A stretch of 41,897 nucleotides of DNA from Saccoglossus kowalevskii (GCF_000003605.2 NW_003123425.1:20331-62227); one strand, 5' to 3'. Positions 11,751 to 25,905 are shown, counted from the stretch's first letter. The notes: generated by a model from the sequence alone, not told the origin. Made by a program: numbers and translations.

Positions 11751-14700
11751 TATGAATATGCTAATTAGATATCACATGATTGAATGTACCAATCCAATTG
11801 ATCACAAATGTAGAATTGTGTAAAACATTCATCATAATTTTTGATCATTATTTCTCGCAAAAAACAAAATTTTGAGTGTATCGTAAAATATATTTAGAAC
11901 TAAAATTAATAAATAAGTCTAGTCAGAGGCAAATACTTGTGAATACTGATTCATACATATAAATTTTTACATATTGCCACCAAACCTGATTTGTACTCAA
12001 CTTGCTCAGCTCGGCTTCAGCAAATCAGATGAATTCCGTCAATTGAACAAATTTTCCCAAGAATTTACAAACACATCTCATATACATGTTCATATAATAC
12101 ACTCTAATTCTCGTGAATTTCCCGGGATAAAATAACAAAGTTATTCACCACTGGAAATTAACTGAGAGTGGTCACGTTTCCGCGTACATCGTGATCAGTA
12201 CGTGGAGGACGGAGGATATTCAACCGCTAAATGTGATACAATGCGTTGTAGGTTATTGACCAGTATAATCTGTTGTAAAGCAGACCTCCGCATTGTGGGA
12301 TGTTGTCTGCTTTCTCTCTTTTTAGTCTATCTTTATCGTCTGACTCATTTCAATGCTTTGAATAAAAAGAAACAACAAAGTATGACTTCATTTATTCAAA
12401 AAAAAAAAAATTAATGCGAACATTTGTATAAATAGAATACATACGTATGCATTGATTGTGTTCAATCACGTATTATTATGTATTGAAGTCTGTTTTTTTG
12501 TTTGTTCCAATTTTGAACTTACATATATTAAAAAACAAAACATTGTGCGTATTTTTTGTGACTGTTTCTGTTTCTTCATTGTAAAAGTCAATGACTGCGC
12601 AAGTAATTTCATAATTTTGTTTTCCCTCAAAGACGTAATATTCCCCTCAATCTGTCATATGGTGAACTAAAATTGTCATTTGCTCCGTTTTCCAAGGGGG
12701 AGGCTCAGGTAAGCGCCCACTCCTAAAAAATCATGATTTTCTGAGTTGAAGACACTGGGCGCTAACCCAACAAAATTTGCGTTCACAATTCTAAATTTTA
12801 TGTATTATTGTTCTCCAAATCAAACAATGATATTAGATTAAATATAATTAATTGCAATCTTTTCAAACGTTGAGTTACCGATAATAATTTTTTTTATAGA
12901 AACAAAACAAAATATTAATCTGAATGAAAGTTTGCAATGACAGTAAAATTACACAAATTTTGCAAATTTGAAATAGACTAGACATCCAGCCTGCATCATT
13001 TGACTGGCAAGTATGTATAAAAAAAAAACGGTTTAGAATATCTTAAGTTTTCTTTCATTGTAAATGCAGATTTTGGTGAACAGTACTTCAACACCCTATG
13101 TATGAATCAGGCATTCAAAACCGCTCTGTTATGTCGTCAGACTATTACTTTAGCTGTTTAACAGTTGAATGATATTAAATTGCATTGTCAAACTATTAAT
13201 CTCGAATCATCCCGAAAAAGAAAACTTGTTTTGTTGGATGAAATTTGAAACCACGGTAATGCATTACAACCTTTTAGCTTGCGTAAAGCCCATTTGAAAG
13301 TTAATTGATAAAAGCCCATTAAGCGTAATCAATTATTTAATTGATGTGTAAAGTGTGGTAAGTTGACAGACATCGTTTTATGTCATCTCCTTGACAGTGA
13401 TGAAATGTATTAACAAACTAATAAACATTTTATTTTGACAGTTTTACTAAGTGTTTCACCTCTGGAATGCGACTTTTTCCCCAGGAATATAGATCCCCTC
13501 CAGGTGCAAACAAATGAAGTTTGTCGGTTGGCCTTTTATCTAAAAGTTCTTTAATTAATCTGATAAAACTGCTAGGGGTATACACAGAGCAAAAATAGGA
13601 TTTTAAGGTTTTAATTGTGGTATGTGTAATTTGAATTTAATGTACAGATCAGGCAGGATTCAGGATTTTGTTGCAGATGTAGAAAGAGATGTTTTAATAT
13701 TGTTTGTATAGAGATGTCAGACTACGTTGCAGGATTATTTTGTGTGTTCCCGAATGTGTCTGGTTTAAATTGATGTATCAGATAGAGTCTGCATCTGAGC
13801 CCAAGTCCTTTAAAGTTTTGCCATTTTGCACATTTATCGATATATGTATTTTCTTAGAATCATTTCTTGATCAATAGGTCTTGATCAAATTTTGTGAAAC
13901 AAATCTGGAAAATCTTACAAAGGTTTGATTTGTGTGAGATGAGGTGACATAAGTTTTCTTCGGCTGTCAGATGGATCAAAGTAATTAGATATATACTAAA
14001 TCATCATATTTCCTTGACTTTTAAAATGTTCTATTTTATGATTTTGAAATTTGCTAATTAAGCTTTGCGAGATATCATGTTATAATGCTGAAACTCAACT
14101 AGCCCCACCTTGTCACATGATTACAAACTTACAGAATTGAAAGATGATAACAACTGCCACTTGCTGCGACAATTGTAATCAATATTAGTGTCTGATATTG
14201 ACGAAATGAGTGATATTCACAAAACCTGAATATAAAAAAAGTGTTAGTCTCCGATCTGCTTTACATATTAAAACGCTGCAGACAATTTTGTAAATGATGT
14301 TTTTTGAGCAATTTAATATTTATTTCTATAAAGGTAAAAAGAAAGCACATTTCAAAATTTTCTTCGGCAACATGTGGTAAAAAAAACTTAATATATTAAT
14401 ATATAAAAATATTAATGAAGGTACATTTGAAAATTTGTTTAAGAAAGCATATAATTTGTAATTATTCTTTCTTTTGTTTGTAGTTCATGTCATACGCTGT
14501 TGATCAGTTATTACTGTAAAATAGCGCACTATGAGTAAATTAATATTATTATTATTGTTAATTTTGTTATGCTTTTACATAAAAATAGTTCTTAAAACAG
14601 ATAGTTTTCCTCCAAATAAATATTTGTACTTATAAATACTATTAAACAAAAAAATGTAATAAATTTGTCAGGTTGAATGCCCGCGAATACTCTGAATAAG

Positions 14701-14928
14701 GATTACTTGTGTGATAGCATTGATTTTATTGAGGCAGGCCAGTAGGCCAAATAGTTGGCCGACTTGACATGGTAGGCCACCTACTTTACTTTGTATTGAG
14801 TAAAGTGATGTTTTGACCACCTATCTAGTTGTGTACGGTACTCAAAAGGTCACTGACCTGTGATATAACACAATGGGTCGTAGAATTCTTTAAGTTCTTA
14901 GCTTTGAATAAAGTGAGTACATACTGCG
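11751..14928. other. Non-coding stretch; possible poly-A-tailed insertion near 12184-12411
   Basis: No gene is recognised. A slightly G+C-richer segment (about 12180-12330) is followed by AATAAA at about 12360 and 13 A at 12399, which could be the tail of a small retroposed sequence. The 70-codon frame at 12202-12414 ends in the A run and resembles no family I know. Confidence 0.45.
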
Positions 14929-15124
14929 AAACCATTTATTTTCACTGACATTTGATTTCAATGTTTTTGATCGTTTGAGCGTATTCGCTGGGATTTGAGT
15001 TCATCAAAATACTAGTGAAAAAATGAGTTATATTGTTATTTTACATATTCACAGGAATTTAATTATAGGAGATTTTATTTATCAGCAAAACTATCAAAGT
15101 TAAAACTCAGTGAATTTACAGTAC
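14929..15124 (+). mobile_element. MITE-like element, TACTGTA family A, diverged copy
   Basis: It starts ATACTGCGAAACCATTTATT then TTCACTG and ends AAACTCAGTGAATTTACAGT. It shares ATTTTACATATTCAC(T/A)GG.(T/A)TTTAATT and CTCAGTGAAT with 872-1080. The inverted ends are weak, so this is an older copy. Confidence 0.55.
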
Positions 15125-17028
15125 AAGGTGTCTCTCTTGTGAGATGGAAGAGTTCAAGATTTGGTACGCCATAATGTTGGTGCAATACTTGGCACATTTT
15201 TTTTTTAGTTAGTGTTGAACCAACTGAACATGATATCCTATTCAGGTTAAAAAGTCTTGATAGAATTTAAAAAAAAATATGGAAACATTTATTATGCGGT
15301 TTTATTTTGTGAAAGTTGACAAATGTTGATTTTGCTGCTTGGGGATAAAAAGCGTCGGTCGTTTTGACTGATACAACACTTGTAAATATTGTTTGTTTAC
15401 ATGAAAATCAGACACGCACTGTGCAACGACCTCCGCCCTTTGAAAATTACAGTATGTGTTCTTTTCTACCTTTCAAGAAATTTCTGTACTTTTTGTAAGA
15501 TTTCCTGGCAGATCAAAAACTTTAGTATATCAATTTGCTCTTTTAGAAGCCGCATTCTTAATAGAAGTCGCATCTATTTTTTTTGAACAATCGAAAACAA
15601 AAATTCATCATTTCTCGGATGTGTAGATGCTCTATTAATAGGAACCACATCCCTTCTGCTGTATTGTACCAATTTAATATTGTACATGCAATTAACTGAA
15701 AACTCTGCTCTGAAAGGTTGGTATAAAAATTCAAGGAATTGTCACTATACACAAAATAAAAATACATAATTTTTTTTATATTTTGTCAAAAATTGTTAAT
15801 CGAAACCTGCAGCCGATGTGAAATTATTTCATTTGTTACAAAATGAAGAAGGAATTTTTAGACCAATACAAAAAAACTTACAAAATGTTGCACCAAGATT
15901 TCGTTGGGAAAATTTCTGGCATCCAGAGGGTTACAAATTTCAAACAACCAACCATTTTTTGCTTTCTCTGTGGCTGTATTGGTGGTACGCCTCTAGAAGA
16001 CCAAATACAATGTATGTTATTATTAATGAAAATGTGGATAATAAGTTTAATGTAATAACTGAGTGGGAAATCCAGACCTGTGAGTTTGAATGAAAAAAGC
16101 AGAATTAACACTTTTCATTATGCAGTTCGAAGTTTCACAGATTTTTAACCATCATAGGTTTTCTTAACCGTCCATGACACAGCAGTTTGTGGGGAATGAA
16201 TTTCATGAATATTCATGACTAATTCATGAACCCAATTATACATTTGATTGTCAGTGCTTAGCAACAAAATAAAGTTACACCATTCAATATTAGTATTATA
16301 AACTCGTATAGAGTTGTAGTGATCAATATCAGTATTTATTGCAGTCAAGTTTTTCTTTTATAAAAGGATATTGCTACATATTTCATAACAAAATTTTGTT
16401 AAAAAAAATAACATTTTACTTATTACTCTTGGCATAAACTTTTAAAATGTCAAAATAGTTTTAGAAGATTAGAATTCGTAGTAACACCCCTGACCCAGAA
16501 TTAATACACTGGTTAAACACAGCCATTGGTGGGGTGAAATGCTTTGAATAAACGGGTTGGTGACAACTAGTGAACTATGTAACCATGCACACGTACGGTA
16601 ATTGATTGTATTTCGTTCAACAATGGATGATGTAATTGTGAATGTACGCAACGAAAGTATAGTGCAATGCAGCTGGGGTGTAAGTTACGGCACCACGCAT
16701 GGAAGGCAAACACGGTGCTAATGTACCGAGATTGGATAATATAATATTGACAGACGAATCATATTTTCCATTATAGGGTGGTAATATTAGTACCATCATT
16801 GCCGCTAGTGAGTTCAGGAACCATGTACGTATTGGCTATACAGGTATATTAGAATGAGAATAAAAAACAATATGTCTACCAATAATGTTTGCTATAGTCT
16901 GCGTTTTTAGTGTCGGGTAACACGAAATTATTTGTCCAATAATGACGAATCTCGTAATTGGTTCAAACTGAGCATGACAGTACAAAATAGTCTCATGGTT
17001 GAAGTTCATTTACATTTGTTAGGTTGTA
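15125..17028. other. Non-coding stretch, nothing recognised
   Basis: Two overlapping + strand open frames (15818-16093 and 15843-16055) are the best candidates, at 91 and 70 codons. Neither resembles a known domain, and both have AT-driven amino-acid composition. A terminal exon or decayed gene cannot be excluded. Confidence 0.45.
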
Positions 17029-17170
17029 TGGGGTCAGTTAGGGGTAAATTTTGATGGGGTCAGTTAAGACTAAATTTTGATGGGGTCAGTTATTGCTAAA
17101 ATTAAATGGGGTCAGTTAGGGCCAAATTTTGATGGGGTCAGTTAGGGCAAAATTTTGATGGGGTCAGTAA
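17029..17170 (+). repeat. 26-bp minisatellite (TGGGGTCAGTTAGGGCTAAA...)
   Basis: Five full units and a partial sixth each start TGGGGTCAGTTA and end AAATTTTGA, with the third unit the most different. The array sits in otherwise unique sequence. Confidence 0.93.
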
Positions 17171-20100
17171 CCGATTGAAGTTGAATTAGGCCAGTTACCT
17201 CCAGTGAGCGACATAATTTATCTCTCCAACATTTTGCCAGTTTTTATGTATTTTGTAATCATTTTTTAAAAATAATCTTGAAACAATTAATTTAATGGAC
17301 ATCATTAGATTTTAATAAAAAATGTTTGAAAAAAAAAATAATAAAAAAATGTGGGTTTTATTTTTTGAAAGGTGACAAAATGATGATAGTGGTCAGTTGC
17401 AAGTGAGCTAGATGATGATGATGATGGTTTGAATAGAATTTTGAAAAATCAAATTGACTCTGCTTCACTGATGCTAATCGTTTTGGCAAGTCATTCACAC
17501 CAGTACTTTTAATAGAGAAAATACAGTCATTTGGTTGAATATCATATTTTAATTAAAAAATGAAATTTTTTTTTGCTTAAAATAAACTGCCATGAACTTT
17601 TTGTATAAAAAATAAACTAGGCAAGACAAAAAACGGACATTTTTTGGGTCAATTTTCAGCTTCCTGGAAAACTACAACTAAGCTGAATAACTTAAATTGT
17701 TCTACCCTTTCTCATTGCAAAACCGTCGTTGGAAAATTGTTCATTCTGATTCTGGTAGCTGCTGTCAACTATATTCTGTGGTGTTTACCGGTCTAAATTA
17801 TTAGAAATGTGTCCAGCATCGGGTGTCACTACTCATTTAATTTCACTGAAAGAAGCCCAAAAAATGTTTCTTCATTTTCGTCACATTAGTGAAATGCAGT
17901 GAGCATTCATTCATTCATTCATTGTAACATCTTGTCAAAAAAGAATGATATTATTTATTCGTTTTAGAAATCTTTTATTGTAAATATAACCCTGGCTACA
18001 AATTAATCCCAAAAAAAACTAATGGATTTGCCTAATGCTAAATACGCTGATGAATTAAACTGACAGGTATTTGTCTTTCACGTACGCGATCCCGCCTTTA
18101 TTTTTCACCGGCCCCCTATTTAATAGTCTTACCATATATGAACTACGTCGGCCCCATCCTCTCGTTTATGCTAATAGTAAATTGACAGAACTCCTTTTTA
18201 CTGCCTGTCTTTTCACTAATTGCCAACTTCATACCGCCTGTCTATCACGTATAAAAGCGACAGTCCCCTTTTCGCTGTCTATCACGTTAAGTGACAGGCC
18301 ATTCACGTGATAATCACTCCTTGTTTTTTTCGACAGTTGTGCTGGATAGGCTTTTCAGGCTCCCTGCTGAGGCTTGGCTTTAGAGTTCATGACAGCGCGG
18401 AACATCCAGAGTGCTTATTCTCTCATTCGCTGTCTAGTTTTGTGTATAGATAAATGTCATGAAGTTCAGTTGCGTTTCTAAGCATTATAGATCAGTTTGG
18501 CCATAATCATGTTTTTATTTCTATAATTTCTGTATTTCATATAAATATATATATATATATAAAATGAAAAAGATAGTGACCATCTAAAGTTTTAAGATAG
18601 GAGTAACAAGGAAACTATATTTTACAAAGTTATTTTTGACTTTTTCGCCAGCCAGCCAGTAGAAAAACTTTTTATGGGCATCTTTTTTTACTTGGGGGAA
18701 AAACAAAAGAAGACATTTTATTTACATGTAATAGAAGTTTACCACAATTACAGGATTTTTATTGAAAATTGAATTGACGTAACCATAGAAACTCAGCATG
18801 TCAGTTTCAAGCCCAATTTTACTTGACTGTGGATTTTCAGTGGAGGAAGCCACTAAACAAATCCCTTGCCACAACAGTTTCAAGAAATACATCTGTCATC
18901 ATTCCAGTTTTAGTTTACTTATTCGTTTGTCAAAATTGAACTTCTTCATGAATAATTAATTACATTCCATAAAATTGAGTGATGTCATTCAGGTGCACTT
19001 TTGCATATTTATTAAAAAGGACAGACTCGGTAATCACCCTTTGCATTTAGAAGGGGATGGTGTCAATGTTTTATGTAGTTTTTATCACAAAGTTGAGCAC
19101 AATAATATATATTTTTTGAGTCTCAAGTTAAATTATATTTCTATGACTCCCAAGACTGTATATAAAATCAAGTGTAAAAAAAAAACGGGGAAACAAATTT
19201 GCCATGAATTATCACATTTTACAAACACACAAACTAGAAAATTGGAAAGTTTCTGCATTGAGAATTGACAATTTCGTCGTCTTTAATGGCGGTTATTATT
19301 TCTCAGCGGGTGGCAATTTTTCTATCATTTCTGCATAATTTCATTTAAATGAGGCTTTTGTCAATGTCCCAGCTCCATCATTATCACAAATTTGTCCATT
19401 GTCAATGTTGTTTAATGAAAGCTATTTGTAAACCTAAATACCTTTGAGTCGACAATACACTGAATGAATGGGACACTTCATATTGCCATTGGTCTCATAT
19501 GTACGTTCTTTCTTTTTTCTTTTTTTGGCAATCTCTCACGTCTTTTGAATGAAAAAAAAGATTATCGAGTGTAAATCATTTGTTTGTCAATACAGCACTG
19601 TAATTGTATCCATTTAATCTTTTCCCTAATGTAAAAGCGTTTTTTTTTTTAAAAATCTGTGATTGCTGAATTTGAACTACATCGCTGTTAAAGCGTATTG
19701 TTTACGCTGTTTAAGTTTCGCTCTCAGAATGTCGTCGCCTTTCACAATGGAGTTTATTAGTTTTCTAATTTGAAAATATAAGGAGTCTGATAATTTGCAT
19801 GCAGGGGCCATTGCTTGCTGATTTGAGTTACAAGACTCACTTTTGGGTCCCCTGCAACGATACAATATGTACAATTCACCGCCAATACATTCCATCAATG
19901 TAAAAACTAAGCTTCAAATGCACAGAGTCAAATTGTATTTAAAATAGAGCATATACATGAGAGAAGAAACATGGTTTAGTTTATTAGCTCGCTAATTAAT
20001 ATGTATTTTGATGTATCTTATACGAAAATTGGCTGGCAAACTGGCAAACGACAATGAGAAAGAGTGTGTTAATCAAGGCTTAAAGAAATCTAATCATGTT

Positions 20101-20820
20101 CCTGCTAAACAAGTTCATTTTCAATGTTTTCACTGTTACAACATCAACTGACTTTTCAACTCTTCAACAAAAAATAATACTCAGTCTCATTTCCTCTGAT
20201 TCTGGAACCAATCATGGCACCCTCTGACAGTTTTGTTAAAAAAAAAGTATTAAATTTCTGTGGTTTGGTAAAAAAAAATTTAATTTTGGTAGTGCAGTAA
20301 ACAAAAATTAATAATTTTGAAAATGCTAATTTTGGAGAAAAAACAAATGGTTAATTTGAATAACTATCAAATTTTGACAGTAATAAGTCCCCACTATTTA
20401 AGTACCTTAATATTAGCAAGGATCGAGAAATAAAACCAAAATGCAGTTAGTAGTACTTTGCAAACATTCATTGAAGCATATCAAACAGTTTAATGTTGCC
20501 TCTCAGTTTAAGCATGGTGTTCAACCGATACCATCTATAACAAAAGAATCAGCCCAATTTTGTTACTGCTTTGTTAAACTGCTATTCCATTCATTAAATG
20601 TAATTCTAGTACCATTATTGGGATGTTAACTTGGCACTAAGTAGGGTGGAACTGCCCCGCCCCTGTCAGTTAGAATGTCACAACTTTTTTATTTCCTTGT
20701 GTTGTACATGCATGGGGTTGTTTTAAACTACAACACCAAACTAAAAGCTTTCACCTTGGCCATGAGTTCACTGGAGCAGGTGTTGCTATGTAATTGGTTA
20801 CAAATGACATGAACTTGGAT
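17171..20820. other. Non-coding stretch with one G+C-richer island
   Basis: No gene is recognised. Segment 18060-18400 is clearly less AT-rich and contains CTGTCTATCACGT-like motifs at about 18238 and 18276, along with CACGTACGCG and CACGTGATAA. A TA microsatellite lies at about 18546-18561 and a (TTCA)n run at about 17908-17924. Open frames there resemble nothing known. Confidence 0.5.
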
Positions 20821-20900
20821 GATGGTACTGTGGTTATTGTGTTCACCTTGCGTTAGAAAAATTCTGAGTTTGATTCCAAGAGTTGACTGTTTTTATAGAC
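20821..20900 (+). mobile_element. tRNA-derived SINE fragment
   Basis: The sequence reads as a degenerate tRNA head: an A-box-like TGGTACTGTGG at about 20823, followed by GTGTTCACCTTGCG, and a B-box-like AGTTTGATTCC at about 20867-20877 (two differences from GGTTCGANTCC). The A-to-B spacing fits a tRNA promoter, and the GTGTTCACCTTGCG...GATTCCAAGAG pattern is typical of tRNA-derived SINEs. No intact acceptor stem is seen, so it is not a working tRNA gene. Confidence 0.6.
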
Positions 20901-23900
20901 TTATCACTCTGTGATGCCTTCAAAATACTGTGAACTTATCGCAGCTAAATGAAAAAGTATTTTTTATTTCATGAAAATTCAAAATGAAACTACAATTTTA
21001 AAATAAAATGTGTACAGTATGTAGCGATTTTGTTATTTTATCAAATAAAAATCAATAATAATTTATTTCATATTTTGTGATATTTTTTAAGAAATTTCAA
21101 ACTGAATTGACAATTTAGTGTTTTTTATCTTCATACATGCAAAATAAAATATCTCATCTCTTGGAGCAGAAACAAAAAAAACAACTGGTGAGGTAATTTT
21201 TCACGAAACAAGAATTGTTTTTAAAACGGTGATGTCTTGGTTTTTCTATTCATTGTTGAAATTATCTCTTTATTGTAAGTTGAATTTTGACATAACAAGT
21301 TGTTCTGTTACATCGATATTGTTAGAAAAAATTCACTGACTTTCAATGATATTTTAATTTAAGTTTCATCCTAGTCAAAATGGCAATTAGTTTAAATATA
21401 ATACTTCTTTCTGCAATGCTGTCATACCCTGTAATTTTCATATTCAGTTATTTGTGTACTTTATTGGCGTGTGAACTGCTGCAAAACTAGTTGCCCAATA
21501 CCAGGTAAATACAGGAAGCGAGTCCCATATAGAATGTGACATGTGACCGTTGAAAAATTATGCCTGAGTAAAAATTGCGATTGCTGGTATGTACATGTAT
21601 GCTAATTTAAAAAAAAAAAATATTTTCAAGATTAGAAATGTTTTATTAACTCGAAAATAATTTATTTATATTTCTGTATATTCTAAGTTGAGCGATTAAA
21701 CTGAGCTGGTTTAAATGTATTCACTTTAGTTCAGTGCAGTATAACTGAATAGCAGGCACAAAAGGTCAGCTGGGGTGAAGGTCAACAATTCCTGGGTCGA
21801 AGCTACAGAGTAAACTGCCAAACAATTTCTAATGAGATTCTGTTGAAGACGTACATACATACATACATACATACATACATACATACATAGATATTACTGA
21901 AGAAAGATTGCCTGATGTCATTTTAATAGGGAGAAACAGAGGATAAACAAGTCAAAAATTGATCCTTGATTCAGACATTCGCTAAAAGTTACTTATACAT
22001 CTTCTGAAAGCTTAGATTAAGGTTAATATAGATAGTAGTGCATATGCCAAACTCATGTTTGCTAAGGGATTACTTGACCGTTTTCATTCTGTTTTTTTTT
22101 CTGCCCAGTTTTTGTGACAATGTACAAGAAACTTGCATCTAATTTTTTTTTTCTAATGCTTTAGCATTTTAATTTCACCTGTCAAATCTGTACGATGGAT
22201 TGTCGGTAGCATGTATGCGTTTATTTGGTTGTAGCTAGAATACAAAGGCATTAAGAAAAAACAAAACAAAAAAACATGATGCCTTCATTCAGCCTGTCAG
22301 TGATACCAACATTCTGTGTAATTCACAGGTAAATTTTTGTGGCTGAAAGTGTTCTCAACGATCGGAATCAAAATTGGTTGTCAGGTAATCCCTTAGACAA
22401 ACATTGGTACAACAGATGCACTACTATTACTATATAGTCTAGTATCTAAATAGTTCTGGTGTTGTGATTTAGACCGTATATATTGATCTGTATTTATGCG
22501 AAATTACAACTAATGCTGTTTGTTTATACATGCATCGAATTTTGTAACATATGGGATGCCATTTACAATTCTGACCACACTCTTATTTATTACTCTGTGT
22601 CATATTTTATTTTAGAAAATATGTCATTTTAATATACATTATTATTTGATTAATGACAATTTATATTCAAAAGATATTTAATGCTACCATGAAATTTGTT
22701 AATTATTTTGACAAATGACTTGCTGTTGTCAGATGTTGAAGCCGCAAATAGTTGCGACTCGTTCGAGTTAGTTTATTACCATGTGTTGTTTTTCAATGCA
22801 AAACGTTTTCTAGCTGTACAAGTGCTGCATGCCCAGAATGATATAATCACTCAACGACAATATAATTGGATTCGGAAAACAATAATTCTAGGTCCGTTCA
22901 AATTCCTCCGTTCTGTCTACTTATAAGAGATCTTTGTCAAACATTTTGTATTGACCTAAATTATTAGTTTTTTAACAGATTATCAATTCTGATAACAATT
23001 TTAAAATAAAAGTAAATTATATTTATTCAAATTGTTGTTGTGTAGATATTTCAAGCAAAAATATTAGGGGTGTAGAGGTTGAACTCCCTAGACAGGTTGA
23101 TATTGTGTGTTTAATTGTACTCCCTAGATGGGTTAAAATGAGACCAGGTCCAACATGTTCTACTTTTGTTAATGGACCACTGAGATGTTAAAAGCCAGGA
23201 ATTGATCAGTAAATAATAAAACTTACCTTGATTGTCATAGATAGATAGATGAATAAATTCATTGAATAACAAACTTCATTTTGTGCGGCATCACTTGGAT
23301 GAAGATATATTGTAGAATTATTTTGTTTTCTGCAGACTGCTCTCAACAACAGCAATTAATGAGAAAACTAACTCATAACCAAACTAACTGTACGCATGTT
23401 TTTAATTTCAAAATGTTTGCCTGTTCGCAAAAAAAAAAAAAAAACTACTAAAAATGCTCAATAGTTAATGTTTGCTAAGTATACTTTGAAAACCTGACAC
23501 ATATAACTGTCAGGTATAACTGCTTAAAATATTGATTACATACTGATTTTAAATTTGATTATTAAAATTCTATATTTCTAAATTATTAATCCTAATATTA
23601 ACTTTAATCATATTTTCAAAACCCGTCAATGTATTAATTAACAGTATCACTTACTATTTGGATTTTTCCCAAGTTCGCCATTGTGAAAATATAATACTTT
23701 ATTGTATTATCTTAATATTTGTGTAACTGATACCAGTAATTGACGTTATTGATCACTTTCCAATTTTACCTACATTGTTTTCATTTCGTTTATTTTCACT
23801 TCAAATATTTGCATTTTTCAATTCCAGACTTGACTAATTTCATTTGTAAGATGGCCAGGGTAAGTAAATAACATTCTTTGGTATGAACGTATACTCAAAG

Positions 23901-25322
23901 TTCATTAAACTTCGCAAATTTTCTTTTCAACTTAATAAAAAAAACACAATCTTTCTAAACCGCTGATACTAATTGTGTGAAAGAATAAAAGAAATACAAA
24001 AGCAGAAGCTAACAAAATTAATTTCCAGATATTAAATCGTCAATTCACCATTTATCAGATCAAGGACTGGCCCCATTTTGTTTTACTAAATTTTGCGTCA
24101 TCTTGTTCGCCGTTAAAAAATCTGATCGAGGTGATCAATTTGTTTTTTGATATTTGAGTACTGTAAACTGTCCAATTTCCATTGCTAGAAATATTTGAAT
24201 TAACGTCAATGTTTTTGAGGACAAAATATTGTGTAAGTTATGTGACTTGTGTCTATAACATCATACAGCAATATCTGATACAAAAGTTTAGGCTTATTCA
24301 GTGACTATTGAAAATTTGTCCCATGAAACTGAAGCTGTGTAATATACATCCAATTGTTGTTCATGAAAATAGCGTTAAAATGAACGAATTGATATCACAA
24401 ACACAAAAATTCATTATATATATCAAACACATTTACAAATATAGTAGTGTTTAAAAAAAAAAAAGTCTTTCCCACTAGAGCTAATCCATTTTTGAAAATT
24501 TGAAAAAAAAAAAAATATGTAGATAGTGAAATGAACATGTACAAGTAGGTTAGTTAGTACGCCTTGTGTTACATAATCCTGCAGTGCGGTGATGCCTGCC
24601 TGAGGGCGTTGGACGCGAGTCTTTTGTTCATGTTGAATGGTGTATGAATTGAGTACAGGAAACAGCATCACAGATTAATGTTGGTGGGCGATTAAAGCTG
24701 ACGTGACGTATGTCTTTAGAGTAAATCTCCAAAATGTGTGAACCAAAGCAATTGTTTATTTAGTATCGTGGACTCTCGACAGTACGTTCTGCATCTGATC
24801 GAATCTTTTGAATGATTATTAGTCATTGTGGTTCGTATGAGGTCTCTTTGTAAAAAGGTCATGCATGTCTGATATGGCAATATAGTGTTCCTGCATATAT
24901 ACATCTATTTATTGAGTATTTGAATTAGAAAGAAAATATATATATTCTATAGCTACTGACTTAATGTGATTGCAAAGCAGCACCTAGCAGACAATACAGA
25001 CCTAATAACATTTTAAGTCTATGGTACAAAATATATGAAATGATTACAGACGTTTTTTTTTCGAATGGAGAGTCAGACCTGACCAAGGGGCAACCCTTTA
25101 GAGACTGGCTGGTTAACAAGGTTAAGCATATATAATTCATATTGATCAGTAAACATCTCTCTGCAAAAACACTATATATTTTGGTACTAATCTTAAACCA
25201 AATTTTGGAAGTTTGAGCATAATTTCATCCCAGTTCTTCAATTATTGGAAGCTATCTCTTGCTTATAATTACAAGAATTGCTATTTTAAATGCCCAGTAT
25301 TAATAAATCTTATAATTAGCAA
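20901..25322. other. Non-coding stretch with a (TACA)n microsatellite
   Basis: No gene is recognised. A (TACA)n run of about ten units lies at 21852-21892, and poly-A runs lie near 21608 and 23429. A possible very short exon is noted at 23828-23859. Short open frames (for example 22696-22926 and 24423-24671) resemble nothing known. Confidence 0.5.
21852..21892 (+). repeat. (TACA)n microsatellite
   Basis: About ten uninterrupted TACA units, then TAGATATT. A simple sequence repeat, probably length-polymorphic. Confidence 0.95.
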
Positions 25323-25600
25323 TAATTTATCTAAAAAAATTAAATAATAATCTTATTAATCCACCAAATATCCATAATAAAGTTTAAATAAAAAATAACC
25401 ATGTTAATCCACAAGGTTCTGTCCACCCTATGTAAGAGGGCTATTTATGTGAAGTTAATTTATAATTTATCTAAAATCTAAAAAAAATTAAATAATAAAC
25501 TTATTAATCCACCAAATATCCATAATAAAGTTTAAATAAAAAAATAACCATATTAATCCATCAGGTTCTGTCCACCCCTATGTAAGAGGGCTATTTATTC
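25323..25600 (+). repeat. 140-bp tandem duplication
   Basis: Copies at 25323-25450 and 25463-25600 both run from TAATTTATCTAAA through AATCCACCAAATATCCATAA, AGGTTCTGTCCACCC and TATGTAAGAGGGCTATTTAT. They differ by a few substitutions and small A-run changes, so the duplication is relatively young. Confidence 0.93.
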
Positions 25601-25905
25601 TATAGGATTATGTAATATCGGCTCCTTATGTGGGTGCAGCAGGCCACCATGAAGTATTGTCTAATATGTCAAACTGCGAATGATTTATCACTAGTTGACC
25701 CAGACTAATGTGAAAGGGAATCGCTCCTAAGCAAACAAAGTGAACATTAAAAACGCATTACATCCTTAACAGTCTTGCCAATAACTCTCATGTGTACACT
25801 GCCTGTGCCTGGCGATACTGAATTTCAGGAACGAAATTTAAGAAAGTAACTAGCTTGTTAAAGATGTTTTGATGTTGGTCGCAATTGTTAGTCAAACAGT
25901 ATGTT

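Noticed and set aside
12202-12414. 70-codon Cys/Leu-rich frame as a small secreted or membrane protein
   Set aside because: It has a hydrophobic stretch but ends in a poly-A run, with no signal-peptide layout or supporting context.
15818-16093. 91-codon frame as a gene
   Set aside because: No known motif, overlapping frames of similar length on both strands, and no splice or promoter context.
18975-19268. 97-codon frame as a gene
   Set aside because: Low-complexity Lys/Ile/Phe composition without any motif; consistent with chance in AT-rich DNA.
20821-20900. Functional tRNA gene
   Set aside because: Promoter boxes are degenerate and no acceptor or anticodon stems pair properly; a SINE fragment fits better.
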